A DNA stretch of 64,000 nucleotides. It comes from Pontibacter kalidii (GTDB lineage Bacteria; Bacteroidota; Bacteroidia; Cytophagales; Hymenobacteraceae). Position 1 is the stretch's first letter; each line of letters opens with the position of its first letter. The notes beneath the pieces were generated by a model. The model saw only the letters and a program-made list of their open reading frames with translations, was not told the origin of the DNA and did not search any database. The translations under genes were made by a program, and so were the position numbers. This document shows positions 34,903 to 43,341 of the stretch, piece by piece. The stretch is from positions 498,501-562,500 of the forward strand of contig NZ_CP111079.1 of assembly GCF_026278245.1 (NCBI RefSeq). Direction: 5' to 3'.

Positions 34903-36534
34903 ATGAAAAACAAACAAAAGTATGCAGCAGCAGCTGTAGCAGCTATGCTATTAGCTTCAGGATCAGTATTTGCTCAGAGCGGCACCGCCAACACAGCCAC
35001 CACAACCCAGACCGGTACCTTAAACAGAGCAGTTTCCAATCAGATGATGGGAACTGCAAATGTGCAATCTATTGTGCAGGAAGGAGATAATAATGCAGTA
35101 GAGACAGTACAGCTAGGAGGTGTTGGGAATATGGCTTCAATCACACAAATAGGTGTAGGAAATGCTACTGGTATTTGGCAAACGTACGGAGAAGGCAATG
35201 AAGCAGAGGTTTATCAGCAAGGAGGTGGAAATGTAACTTGGGTTGAACAGTATGGTGGTGCCGCGAAGGGTGCCGTTGCGAACCAGTATGGGAACTTTAA
35301 TAGCGTGTATATTAACCAACCTGAAGGGGAAGATAACATCGCTGAGGTGAACCAAAGCGGAAATGAGAACGGAGCCTTTGTACAGCAGGCTGGTGGTGAG
35401 AATAACGATGCTTATGTGACCCAAAACGGAAATCTGAACAGTGTTTTCTTAGATCAGTCTCCTGGAGAAAACAATGATGCTGATATTGTTCAGAACGGAG
35501 ATGATAACTACACATTCATTGGTCAGTATGGAGGCGAAACCAATGATGCAGAGGTGATCCAAGAAGGAAATCTGAATCGAGCTTCTGTTGGCCAGTATGA
35601 TGGAGTAAACAATAATGCCGATGTAACCCAGCTGGGTATTGCTAACTATGCTCGTATACTGCAGGACGGAGGCGAGGATAACGATGCTGATATCGACCAG
35701 GATGGTACAAACAACTGGGCGGAGACAAACCAAATTGGAGGTGAAAACAACGATGTAGAAGTTGACCAGGCAGGCACAGGTAACATGGCGGAAGTTTGGC
35801 AAGTGGAGGGCGAAAATAACGATGCTGACATTGTGCAGGATGGAGAAATGAACGTAGCTAGTATTTCTCAGACCGGAGGGGAAAGCAATGATGCAGATAT
35901 TACACAGCAGATCAGCATTGAAAACGAAGCTTCGATAGTGCAGGAAGGCGGATTGAACAATGAAGCGGAGATAAACCAGCTACACGATTACAACAATGCT
36001 TTTATCACTCAGTTAGGAGGAGAGAATAATGAGGCATATATAAGCCAAAGGGGTGATTATAATAATGCAGACGTTACTCAGATAGGAGGTGTCGGAAATT
36101 ATACTGATCTCGATCAGAGAGGTGAAGGTATGATGAGTGATATCCTTCAAGATGGAGGTCAGGACAACAGCGTAATGGTAGTGCAGTCTGGCTTGGGGAA
36201 TTATGCCCTTGTGGAACAGGTAGATGGATTGTCTAACACAGCAGTTGTTGACCAAACGGGCGGGTTTGGTGATCGCGCAATAATCACCCAGAACGGTGGT
36301 GATAACAATATAGCAGCGATAGATCAAGATGGTTCCTTCTCTACTTCAACTATCACACAAGAGATGGGTTCTTCCAATAATGCTGCGATATCTCAGTATG
36401 CGGCAGACAGTATGGCTGATATCTACCAGACAGGTGTGCTAAACTCAGCGTCGATAACACAGAGCGGTGAACTGAACAATGCTTCTATCTCACAAAGTGG
36501 CACAGGCAATAGCAGTGTGATCAATCAGCAATAA
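34903..36534 (+). CDS. Curlin-repeat amyloid subunit, acidic, about 45 half-repeats
   Basis: A 543-residue exported protein (signal MKNKQKYAAAAVAAM..., ending SVFAQ). The rest is about 45 half-repeats ending in Gln, alternating 12- and 11-residue units such as DGGEDNDADIDQ and DGTNNWAETNQ. The 12-residue strands carry most of the Asp/Glu. Only a handful of basic residues occur. It is a paralogue of the preceding gene with a similar signal peptide and leader element. I start at the ATG at 34903, not the open frame at 34846, because only this gives a signal peptide. Probably a structural fibre subunit. Confidence 0.93.
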   Translation: MKNKQKYAAAAVAAMLLASGSVFAQSGTANTATTTQTGTLNRAVSNQMMGTANVQSIVQEGDNNAVETVQLGGVGNMASITQIGVGNATGIWQTYGEGNEAEVYQQGGGNVTWVEQYGGAAKGAVANQYGNFNSVYINQPEGEDNIAEVNQSGNENGAFVQQAGGENNDAYVTQNGNLNSVFLDQSPGENNDADIVQNGDDNYTFIGQYGGETNDAEVIQEGNLNRASVGQYDGVNNNADVTQLGIANYARILQDGGEDNDADIDQDGTNNWAETNQIGGENNDVEVDQAGTGNMAEVWQVEGENNDADIVQDGEMNVASISQTGGESNDADITQQISIENEASIVQEGGLNNEAEINQLHDYNNAFITQLGGENNEAYISQRGDYNNADVTQIGGVGNYTDLDQRGEGMMSDILQDGGQDNSVMVVQSGLGNYALVEQVDGLSNTAVVDQTGGFGDRAIITQNGGDNNIAAIDQDGSFSTSTITQEMGSSNNAAISQYAADSMADIYQTGVLNSASITQSGELNNASISQSGTGNSSVINQQ

Positions 36535-36544
36535 AATGTACAAA

Positions 36545-36585
36545 AACTTCTCCGCGGTGGGTGTGCTGCCCATCGCGGAGAAGTT
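36545..36585 (+). other. Long hairpin between curlin gene 2 and the CsgB-like gene
   Basis: A 17-bp stem (36545-36561 with 36569-36585, one G-U) with a 7-base loop and no T tract. It may stabilise the curlin mRNA or partly terminate it ahead of the minor-subunit gene. Confidence 0.65.
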
Positions 36586-36610
36586 ATAAAGTTATACCCA
36601 AACAGGCATT

Positions 36611-37189
36611 ATGAAAAAAGCGATCTTAGCTTTCGTAGCCATCACTGTGCTGGTGCTGAACCAGGCAACTGCGCAAAACAGTAGAACCGAGGAGGCCATG
36701 CTCGAGAACCTCCGCTCTAAGAACCTGCAGAACAGGTTACCGGGCGCAGCAGGGGACGTAGCCGAGACAACCCAGGAAGGGCGGGCCAATGTCTCGATGG
36801 TGCAGCAGGTGCAGACAAACACTGTGGCGAACCAGGCAAGCGTGCTGCAGGTGGGGAACTATAACAACGCGGTAGTGCAGCAAAATGGCACGGGCATACG
36901 TGCCACCATAGGCCAGTATGGCAACAGTAACTCGTACGAAGGCAGCCTACTGGGCAACAATTTGAGTTCCAATGTGGTGCAGCAGGGCGATAACAATGCC
37001 GTGAACCAGCACATAAGAGGCAACAGCCTGGAATACAGTCTTATCCAGCTGGGTAACAATAACACCATCAATCAACTAGAAACTACCCCTGCCTCCAGGC
37101 CTTACCAGGTGGTGCAGGAGGGCAACAACATGAACATTACCATTGAGCAGAGCAGAGGCTTTGCGCCCGCCACTATCCAAAAGCAGTAA
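36611..37189 (+). CDS. Curlin-like minor subunit (possible CsgB nucleator)
   Basis: A 192-residue exported protein (signal ...NQATAQ). A charged N-terminal segment (RTEEAMLENLRSKNLQNR) precedes an irregular set of curlin-type repeats such as QVGNYNNAVVQQNGTGIRA, GDNNAVNQH and QLGNNNTINQ. It is shorter, less acidic and more degenerate than the two long curlins, as the nucleator CsgB is relative to CsgA. The CsgB role is an inference from that pattern and its position. Confidence 0.8.
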   Translation: MKKAILAFVAITVLVLNQATAQNSRTEEAMLENLRSKNLQNRLPGAAGDVAETTQEGRANVSMVQQVQTNTVANQASVLQVGNYNNAVVQQNGTGIRATIGQYGNSNSYEGSLLGNNLSSNVVQQGDNNAVNQHIRGNSLEYSLIQLGNNNTINQLETTPASRPYQVVQEGNNMNITIEQSRGFAPATIQKQ

Positions 37190-37364
37190 TGGGATAGCAT
37201 AGTCCCGTTCCCTTTCCTAACTATTATTCCTATAGAATTGAGGTGCTGGCATCTGGTGGGTGCTGCATAGCTGGCTGTATTGTAGATCAGCGACAGACAA
37301 AGGCGTAAGTGTAATTGTTAAAGTATAAGTTATTCATAAAAATAGACAACATAAGTATAGTATA

Positions 37365-37384
37365 TAAGTATATGTTTATACTTA
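37365..37384. repeat. Inverted pair of AAGTATA motifs
   Basis: TAAGTATA (37365-37372) and TATACTTA (37377-37384) form a perfect 8-bp inverted repeat with a 4-base loop in the AT-rich region before the propeller lipoprotein gene. Confidence 0.6.
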
Positions 37385-37431
37385 GCTAGACTTTTCCAAC
37401 TTGCTGCTAAATCACCAAACTTAACCTTCAC

Positions 37432-38931
37432 ATGTTAAAAGCTGCTTCTACCCTTAAGTTGTTTTGCTTTTCTCTACTTTTAATCGGTCTTGCCTCCTGC
37501 AACGAAGAAACTGTGGAGCCGGAAGGAGGGGGCTCTATCAGAGGAGTAGTGATACATGCCGAAACCGATGCGCCCATCTCGGGTGTGAGTATCAGCACAA
37601 AACCAGCCACTGCAGCCGTTATTACCGATCAGGAAGGAAATTTCTCGATACCGGAGGTAGATGCCGGAGAGTATAATGTGGTGGCCCAGAAGCTCGGATA
37701 CAAGATGAAAGGCGTGACCGTAGCCGTTAAAAGCTTTAAGAGCAGCCATGTTACCATTGTGCTGGAGGAGGCTATTGGCGGCGGACTGGCTCCAGGCAAG
37801 GCGACTAACCCGGTGCCAGCGTCAGGCACTACGTCCCAGCCAACGGATGTAACCCTACGCTGGAAGGCCCCGAAGTCCAACAGCAGCGACACGCTTTCCT
37901 ACGATGTGTACTTGTACGAGTCTGGCAACACGGAGAAAAGATTGATCGCCGAAGCCATTTCAGACACAAGCGTGGTGGCCAGGAACCTGAAGTATAACAC
38001 GACGTACTTTTGGCAGGTGGTGGTAAAGGATGCCAGTAGCCGAACATCTAACGGGGATGTCTGGAGCTTTACGACGCTGGCGCTCACCAATGCCCGCTAC
38101 CTTTTCGCCCGGGCCATTGAGGGCGATTACAACATTTATCGCTCAGACGGCACAGAGGTCAACACCTTCAGGCTTACCTCGGGCGTGAGCCGCGACTGGT
38201 GGCCCCTGCTGAACCCTAAGCGCGATGTGATAGCGTATGCCTCCAACGAATCCGTAGAGCCCCAGATCTACACCATGAATCTGGACGGAACGGGCAAGCT
38301 GCAGATTACCACGGTGCCTGTGGCTGGCTACCATAACCAGGGTATTGGTTTTGTGTGGTCGCCGGACGGCGGGCAGCTGATTTACCCGCACTACGATAAG
38401 CTATACCGCATTGTGCGCGACGGCTCCGGACTTACCGTGCTGGCCACCGCCCCGGAGGGCCGCCACTTCCGCATGCTCGAATGGACAGACCGCGGCAATA
38501 AGATTCTGGCGCAGACCATCGGGCAGAACATCAACCATTCCGAGATTTACATCATGGACTCCAACGGGGCAAACATGACGGTGCTGGTGGAGAACCTGCC
38601 GGGGCGCGTGGAGAGCCCCGCCTTCGCGATAGATGGCAAAAGTATACTTTATACCCACGATGCGGCTGGTTTCGAGAATACCGAGGGCCGGCAGTTGAAT
38701 TCCCGCATCTACCGGAAGGAGCTGGGCACGAACCGGGTGACGGATTTATCCAGCGGAAAGCCCGCCGGCACAAACGACCTGTACCCGCGCTACTCACCAA
38801 CCGGCGATAAGATTATTTTTGTGAATACGCCAAACGATGGTTTTGGCCCCTACGATATTTATGTGATGGATGCCAATGGCAGCAACCGCACCAGGATCTT
38901 CTCCAACGCCACCATGCCGGACTGGAAATAA
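37432..38931 (+). CDS. Lipoprotein with carboxypeptidase-regulatory-like, fibronectin-III and TolB-type propeller regions
   Basis: A 499-residue lipoprotein (lipobox LASC, Cys24). A CarboxypepD_reg-like domain comes first (GSIRGVVIHAETDAPISGVS), then a fibronectin-III-like domain (PVPASGTTSQPTDVTLRWKA), then several TolB/PD40-type propeller repeats (YASNESVEPQIYTMNLDGTG, FVWSPDGGQLIYPHY, YSPTGDKIIFVNTPNDG). Likely attached at the outer membrane. It follows the curli cluster on the same strand but after a 240-base AT-rich gap, so the link to curli is uncertain. A terminator follows. Confidence 0.85.
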   Translation: MLKAASTLKLFCFSLLLIGLASCNEETVEPEGGGSIRGVVIHAETDAPISGVSISTKPATAAVITDQEGNFSIPEVDAGEYNVVAQKLGYKMKGVTVAVKSFKSSHVTIVLEEAIGGGLAPGKATNPVPASGTTSQPTDVTLRWKAPKSNSSDTLSYDVYLYESGNTEKRLIAEAISDTSVVARNLKYNTTYFWQVVVKDASSRTSNGDVWSFTTLALTNARYLFARAIEGDYNIYRSDGTEVNTFRLTSGVSRDWWPLLNPKRDVIAYASNESVEPQIYTMNLDGTGKLQITTVPVAGYHNQGIGFVWSPDGGQLIYPHYDKLYRIVRDGSGLTVLATAPEGRHFRMLEWTDRGNKILAQTIGQNINHSEIYIMDSNGANMTVLVENLPGRVESPAFAIDGKSILYTHDAAGFENTEGRQLNSRIYRKELGTNRVTDLSSGKPAGTNDLYPRYSPTGDKIIFVNTPNDGFGPYDIYVMDANGSNRTRIFSNATMPDWK

Positions 38932-38960
38932 GTATCATCTTAAACCACTCAAGAGCAAAG

Positions 38961-38987
38961 AGCCACGGTTCGTATCGTGGCTTTTTC
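38961..38987 (+). terminator. Intrinsic terminator after the propeller lipoprotein gene
   Basis: AGCCACG (38961-38967) pairs with CGTGGCT (38976-38982), followed by TTTT. Confidence 0.8.
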
Positions 38988-39126
38988 TGTGTACGGCCAG
39001 AGCCGGAAGTATAAAAAGTTTACTTCATACTTATTATACTTGTTATACTTGTGCAGGCACAGAAAACCATACGACCAGGGTTGTTGTTTAGATGGATGGA
39101 AGTATAAAGTATAATTGCTGCGTAGT

Positions 39127-39417
39127 ATGGCCAGAAAGCAGGCGGAACAAGTATGCGAGCTTTGCGGCAGAGAGGTGCTGAATTTGTCGCGGCACCACCT
39201 GGTGCCCCGCGAGGAAGGAGGCCGCTACGGCGCTACCGCCGAGCTTTGCCAGCCCTGCCATAGCACCCTGCACCTCACCTTTAGCAACCGCGAGCTGGCA
39301 CAGATCTACAATTCCATACCCGCGCTGCAGCAGGCGGAGCCGCTGCAGAAGTACCTGAAGTGGGTGCGCGGCAAGCGTATCGAGAAAATAGCAAACCGCC
39401 GCGGCAAGCGCCGATAA
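39127..39417 (+). CDS. HNH endonuclease domain protein
   Basis: A 96-residue protein with CELCG at the N-terminus, the HH pair in NLSRHHLVPREEGGRYG, and CQPCHSTLH: a zinc-binding HNH nuclease core. The C-terminus is strongly basic (RGKRIEKIANRRGKRR), consistent with nucleic-acid binding. I chose the ATG at 39127; a TTG at 39115 adds four residues. Its upstream region is dense in AAGTATAAA-type motifs (39007-39113). Not clearly part of an operon. Confidence 0.88.
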   Translation: MARKQAEQVCELCGREVLNLSRHHLVPREEGGRYGATAELCQPCHSTLHLTFSNRELAQIYNSIPALQQAEPLQKYLKWVRGKRIEKIANRRGKRR

Positions 39418-39480
39418 GGTATATAGTCCGAGCAAGTGAAAAAGGCACTCTCGTGAGCACCTTTCCTGGGCGTCTGCCAC

Positions 39481-40944
39481 TTATTTCTCTGTCCCTCTTA
39501 GCTTCAGGATCAGATCCATTTTAAAGTGATGCAGGCCGCTTTCGAGGCCTGCCGGGTAGCTGTGCGGGTTCAGATAGCGGCGTATGCTTTCGTGTAGCTG
39601 AGTAATTTCCTTTAAAGTATGGGCTTTTATACCTGGCAGGTCTGGCAACGTATAAACCAGCTTGCCCTGCCTGAAAATCGGCACCAGCAGGTCTTTGTGC
39701 TTTGCATCTTCCTCCACATTGCGGCGGCGGGTTAGGTCCAGCGGGTCCACGATCTGCGGGTGCTCTGGTAGCTGCTCCTGCTCGTTGTAGATCATGTCGG
39801 CCAGGTAACGCTCCTGGTTATAAAAGCGGCGCACTTGCAGGATGCCCGGGTTCGAGGTTTTCGCCAGCTGCTCCGATAGCTTGATCTTATACTCCCACTT
39901 GCCGTTTTTTATCGCGGCCAGTTTGTACACGCCACCCAGGGCAGGCTGATCATAAGCGGTGACCATTTTGGTGCCTATGCCCCACACATTTATTTTGGCG
40001 CCCTCCTGCTTCAGGTGCGTAATCAGGCGCTCATCCAGGTCGTTGCTGGCCACGATGCTAGCATCCTGAAATCCGGCAGCATCCAATAATTTCCGGGCTT
40101 CCTTGCTCAGGTACGTCAGGTCGCCGGAGTCGAGGCGGATGCCCCCGAAGAGAAAGCCCTTTGGCTGCAGTTTTTTGGCCACCGCGATGGCCTTTTTCAC
40201 GCCCTCCACAGTATCGTAGGTATCCACCAGAAAAACAGAGTCCTTCGGGAATGCCTCGCCATACGCCTCAAAAGCATCCTCTTCTGTATCAAAGGCCTGC
40301 ACCCAGCTGTGGGCGTGCGTACCTTTTACCGGGATGTTGAATAGCTGCCCCGCCAGCAGGTTGGAGGTGGCATCGGCGCCACCAATATAAGCTGCGCGTG
40401 CCGCAGAAAGCGAGCCGTCTATACCCTGTGCCCGACGCATGCCAAACTCTATTACGGTATCGCCTTTGGCGGCCTCTTTAATACGGGCGGCCTTGGTGGC
40501 AATTAGTGTTTGGAAATTGATGATGGTAAGCAGCGGCGTCTCAATGAGCTGTGCCTGTAGCAGGGGACCTTTTACGCGCACCAGCGGCTCGCTCGGGAAC
40601 ACCACTGTTCCTTCCGGAATGGCGTCTACATCGCAGGAGAACTCCATGCGGGCCAGGTAGTCGATGAATTCCTGCTCAAAAAGTGGCTGCCCCTGGCTGC
40701 CTTTCAGACTGCTGAGGTAGGCAAGGTCCTCCTCCGTGAATTTCAGCGCCTGCAGGTACTCCACCACATGCTCCAGTCCCGCCGCCACCGTATAGCCGCC
40801 GCCAAACGGGTGCTTCCGGAAGTATAAATGAAACACAGCCTCGCGCTCAGCCATGCCGTTTTTCCAGTAGCCGTAGGCCATTGTCAGCTGGTAGAGGTCG
40901 GTGAGGAGGGTGAGGGAGGTGCGATAGATTTCCTGAAGTGCCAT
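39481..40944 (-). CDS. pncB: Nicotinate phosphoribosyltransferase
   Basis: A 487-residue enzyme of NAD salvage that joins nicotinate and PRPP. Family signatures include LTDLYQLTMAYGYWKNG at the N-terminus, EFGMRRAQGIDGSLSAARAA with the catalytic-region arginines, GTHAHSWVQAF, and GGIRLDSGDLTYLSKEARK. The length suits the long bacterial form. It diverges from the DUF6687-like gene. Confidence 0.95.
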   Translation of the reverse strand: MALQEIYRTSLTLLTDLYQLTMAYGYWKNGMAEREAVFHLYFRKHPFGGGYTVAAGLEHVVEYLQALKFTEEDLAYLSSLKGSQGQPLFEQEFIDYLARMEFSCDVDAIPEGTVVFPSEPLVRVKGPLLQAQLIETPLLTIINFQTLIATKAARIKEAAKGDTVIEFGMRRAQGIDGSLSAARAAYIGGADATSNLLAGQLFNIPVKGTHAHSWVQAFDTEEDAFEAYGEAFPKDSVFLVDTYDTVEGVKKAIAVAKKLQPKGFLFGGIRLDSGDLTYLSKEARKLLDAAGFQDASIVASNDLDERLITHLKQEGAKINVWGIGTKMVTAYDQPALGGVYKLAAIKNGKWEYKIKLSEQLAKTSNPGILQVRRFYNQERYLADMIYNEQEQLPEHPQIVDPLDLTRRRNVEEDAKHKDLLVPIFRQGKLVYTLPDLPGIKAHTLKEITQLHESIRRYLNPHSYPAGLESGLHHFKMDLILKLRGTEK

Positions 40945-41030
40945 GGGCCGTTTTTCTGTTGTTTGTGCCGAAATTTAAGAAGTATACCTGAGAAAAGCCG
41001 AAAAGGCTGCCGTTTGGGTATGTTTCGGCC

Positions 41031-41059
41031 TTGCGCTCAGTTCTATAAAATTATATTTG
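41031..41059 (+). promoter_or_regulatory. Bacteroidota-type promoter for the DUF6687-like gene
   Basis: TTG at 41031-41033 and TATATTTG at 41052-41059 (perfect TAnnTTTG) with an 18-base spacer. The expected start of transcription is about 41066, which argues that translation begins at the ATG at 41092 and not at 41071. Confidence 0.6.
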
Positions 41060-41091
41060 CGGTTTGATGCATGTATCTGCAACTTTATGGC

Positions 41092-42153
41092 ATGCAGAAA
41101 CGACAGTTTATACCTTTTTCGGAGGTTAAGGATAAGAAGGCTATCGTGGTGGACAGCACCCATGCCAATGGCTTCATGCTTTCGCACTGGAAGGGCGCCC
41201 CAACGCCTACGTCGGTGAAGGACGACACCAGCGCGGCCATAGTATTGAACGCCATGCGCCAGCAACTGCCTGAGCTGGACCTGCCTTACGTGACCGCCAA
41301 CCACTTCGACATCGACGGATTTGTGGGGGTGTGGGCTTTGCTGAACCCGGAGCTGGCGCTGGAGAACGAGGAGCTGCTGCGGCAAATGGCTTTAATCGGC
41401 GATTTCCGGGAGCTGGACCTGAACCACCCGCTGGCCGGTGAGGCGCTGAAGCTGGTGTGCTGGCTGAATGCCAGGGAGCGGGAGCTGTTTTACAGGCCTT
41501 TTGAGGCGGATGAGATGGAGGAGAAGGAGGCGGCGCAGTGCGTGCAGAAGTTCCGCTATTTTCTGCGTGAGTTTACCCGTGTGCTGCAGGACCCGGACTG
41601 GGAAAAAGGCGCCTGGGAAGATGAGGTGGCCAGCGTGCTGCTGGGCTACCGCGATATGTACAAGCCGGAGACAAAGATCACGCGCCACCCCGAGATCGGC
41701 CTCATCATCATCGAGACCCCGCACCCGCTGCATTACTACGCCCTCTTCAGCCGCTCTCAGGGGTTTGACATGGTGCTTGCCTGCTACCAGGGCAATAAGT
41801 ATGAACTGGAGTATAAGTATACCACCTGGGTGGATATTACCTCCCGGCCAACACTTCCGAGGCTAAGTATGGCCCCGCTGGCCGCACGCCTCAACGAACT
41901 TGAAACGTCCGGCCGCCGCTGGACGCATGATGCTGTGACCGAAACCGGCCCGCTCCTGCGCCTGGACGGTGATAAGCTTACCCGCTCCGAAACCTATGCC
42001 AATCCCACCGAACGCGAGATTTATACTTCGTCTATACCCGTGGAGCAGCTGAAGCAAGAGGTGGTGCAGTATTACGAGCAGGCTTACCTGGGCATCCAAC
42101 CGAAGTATAACTGGACCTGGAAAGAGGTGAAGGAATTGAACAGGGGGAATTAA
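41092..42153 (+). CDS. Conserved protein resembling DUF6687
   Basis: About 353 residues, soluble. Features are AIVVDSTHANGFMLSHWKGA at the N-terminus, NHFDIDGFVGVWALLNPELA (a DHH-like Asp/His motif) and conserved aromatic segments near the C-terminus. I associate it with DUF6687, a family of unknown function, from recall and not from a search. I chose the ATG at 41092 (MQKRQFIPFSEVKDKK) because a promoter at 41031-41059 would leave the upstream ATG at 41071 almost leaderless. Confidence 0.75.
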   Translation: MQKRQFIPFSEVKDKKAIVVDSTHANGFMLSHWKGAPTPTSVKDDTSAAIVLNAMRQQLPELDLPYVTANHFDIDGFVGVWALLNPELALENEELLRQMALIGDFRELDLNHPLAGEALKLVCWLNARERELFYRPFEADEMEEKEAAQCVQKFRYFLREFTRVLQDPDWEKGAWEDEVASVLLGYRDMYKPETKITRHPEIGLIIIETPHPLHYYALFSRSQGFDMVLACYQGNKYELEYKYTTWVDITSRPTLPRLSMAPLAARLNELETSGRRWTHDAVTETGPLLRLDGDKLTRSETYANPTEREIYTSSIPVEQLKQEVVQYYEQAYLGIQPKYNWTWKEVKELNRGN

Positions 42154-42206
42154 AACTAAATATTGGGCAACCGGAAGCCAAGGTGAACCTGCTTTTGCTC
42201 CTGTTG

Positions 42207-42259
42207 AAGTATAAGTTTATAGTTGCTGCCGTTGCGCGGGCAGGTCGCGACCTGTCCCT
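42207..42259 (+). repeat. AAGTATAAGTTT...GTCGCGAC palindromic unit, copy 1
   Basis: Begins AAGTATAAGTTTATAGTTGC and ends with the palindrome CAGGTCGCGACCTG plus TCCCT. The same unit occurs at 45139-45196 and, reversed, at 53976-54033. Confidence 0.75.
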
Positions 42260-42467
42260 CCATCACCCCACCCCAGCCCTCCCCTAAGAACAGGGGAGGG
42301 AGCCTGTGACAGCTCTAGCTAATGTGTAAGTTTCGTAGCTGCTAATAGCATCAGCACAAGTATAAACCCACCCCTAAGCCCCTCCAAGGAGGGGAATTGC
42401 TCGTGAACGATTGTCATCCCCCTACCCCTTCAAAGGGGGACTTATACTTGTTCCATAGCAATGGCCG

Positions 42468-42749
42468 TGCCTATCGAACCTGTTCCCAGTCCTTGGGTTG
42501 AGCGCCTTGTGAGATCCGGTGCCCGCTAAGGGCATGTCGAGCGAAAGCGAGGCAAGGAGGTAACACAGCGCGATGCCCTTATCGAGGGCCCCTACCCCCA
42601 GGACGAGCCCTCTCGGGCTTGAGAGCAGAAAGCAGGAGGTGAAACAAGCTGGTTGTAAAGCCGTGGAGGAACAGCAGCTAGCAAGTATAACCTGTTTCAA
42701 ATGGAAAGAAGCAGCGGCTAAAAGAAGTACAAGCGGACGCTTGCGCCAG
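42468..42749 (-). repeat. Dispersed repeat family, copy B
   Basis: Reverse orientation relative to copies A and D. Shares the AAGCGGACGCTTGCGCCAG hairpin, GGTTGTAAAGCCGTGGA, ACAGCGCGATGC and GGCGCT/CAAGG segments. The centre has the GAGAGGGCTC and GGGCCCTC variant, as in copy D. Confidence 0.85.
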
Positions 42750-43103
42750 AGAAGAATGAATTGTAGCCTACGCGGATCTGGAGATCCGCAGCAGAGGGGT
42801 TTCGGACAAGTATATCCGAAACAGCGAGAGAATAGCCAATGTATAACTCAAGTATAAGTATGGCTTTCCAAGCCAGTTGAGTCGGAGACTTAACACCATA
42901 ATAAGACACACGTCTTCAGGTTTGCGCCAGAATGGGAAAGTATAAAAGCATTGCTCAGGTATAAAGTCCCGTTTGTCCAATCATCCTAACAATCCTGATT
43001 CAAATAAGAAAAAATTATGGCTCCTACTCGCCCGCTGGCAGACCGATTGTCGGACTAGGAAATGGGCAAGAGCAGAAGGCCCTCGCTGGTTTTTGGGGAA
43101 AGC

Positions 43104-43340
43104 CTAAAATAATGTGCCAGCACTACCTTCCTGCGGCTTAGCCGGGGCAGGGGTTTCACAATTTTCCTCGTTAAACACCTGGTCGATGGCTTTTTCGGCT
43201 TTGCGCAGTTTTTCCTTGCACAGCTTTATCAGCTGCGACGAGCGCTGTACTTTCTGCGTCAGTTCATCCACGTCTACGGCGTCGTTTTCGATGGCGCGTA
43301 AGATCTCCTCCAGTTCCTGCGTTGCCTCGCGGTAGGTCAT
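43104..43340 (-). CDS. xseB: Exodeoxyribonuclease VII small subunit
   Basis: A 78-residue helical protein with the family pattern MTYREATQELEEILRAIEND followed by heptads with LTQKVQRSSQLIKLCKEKL. It combines with XseA to degrade single-stranded DNA. I start at the ATG at 43340, one base after the xseA stop. Upstream in-frame starts (43361, 43370) would overlap xseA, and family members usually begin with MTY. It carries a Pro/Ala-rich C-terminal tail (ETPAPAKPQEGSAG). Confidence 0.92.
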   Translation of the reverse strand: MTYREATQELEEILRAIENDAVDVDELTQKVQRSSQLIKLCKEKLRKAEKAIDQVFNEENCETPAPAKPQEGSAGTLF

Positions 43341-43341
43341 G

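Larger units (their letters stand above)
42154..43103. other. Gene-free interval rich in repeats, dispersed repeat copy B
   Basis: About 950 bases with no convincing gene. In order: a palindromic unit with CAGGTCGCGACCTG (42207-42259), CCCCTCC...GGAGGGG type palindromes (about 42270-42440), dispersed repeat copy B (42468-42749), a TTTCGGACAAGTATATCCGAAA hairpin region (42820s), an AAGTATAAGTATGGCTTTCC unit shared with 45690, and an ATCCTGATTC-type repeat (42977-43003). Confidence 0.75.

Noticed and set aside
33518..36534. Regularly spaced DNA repeats that could be mistaken for a CRISPR array
   Set aside because: The period of about 69 bases is in frame and encodes curlin repeats with varied codons; there are no identical repeats or unique spacers.
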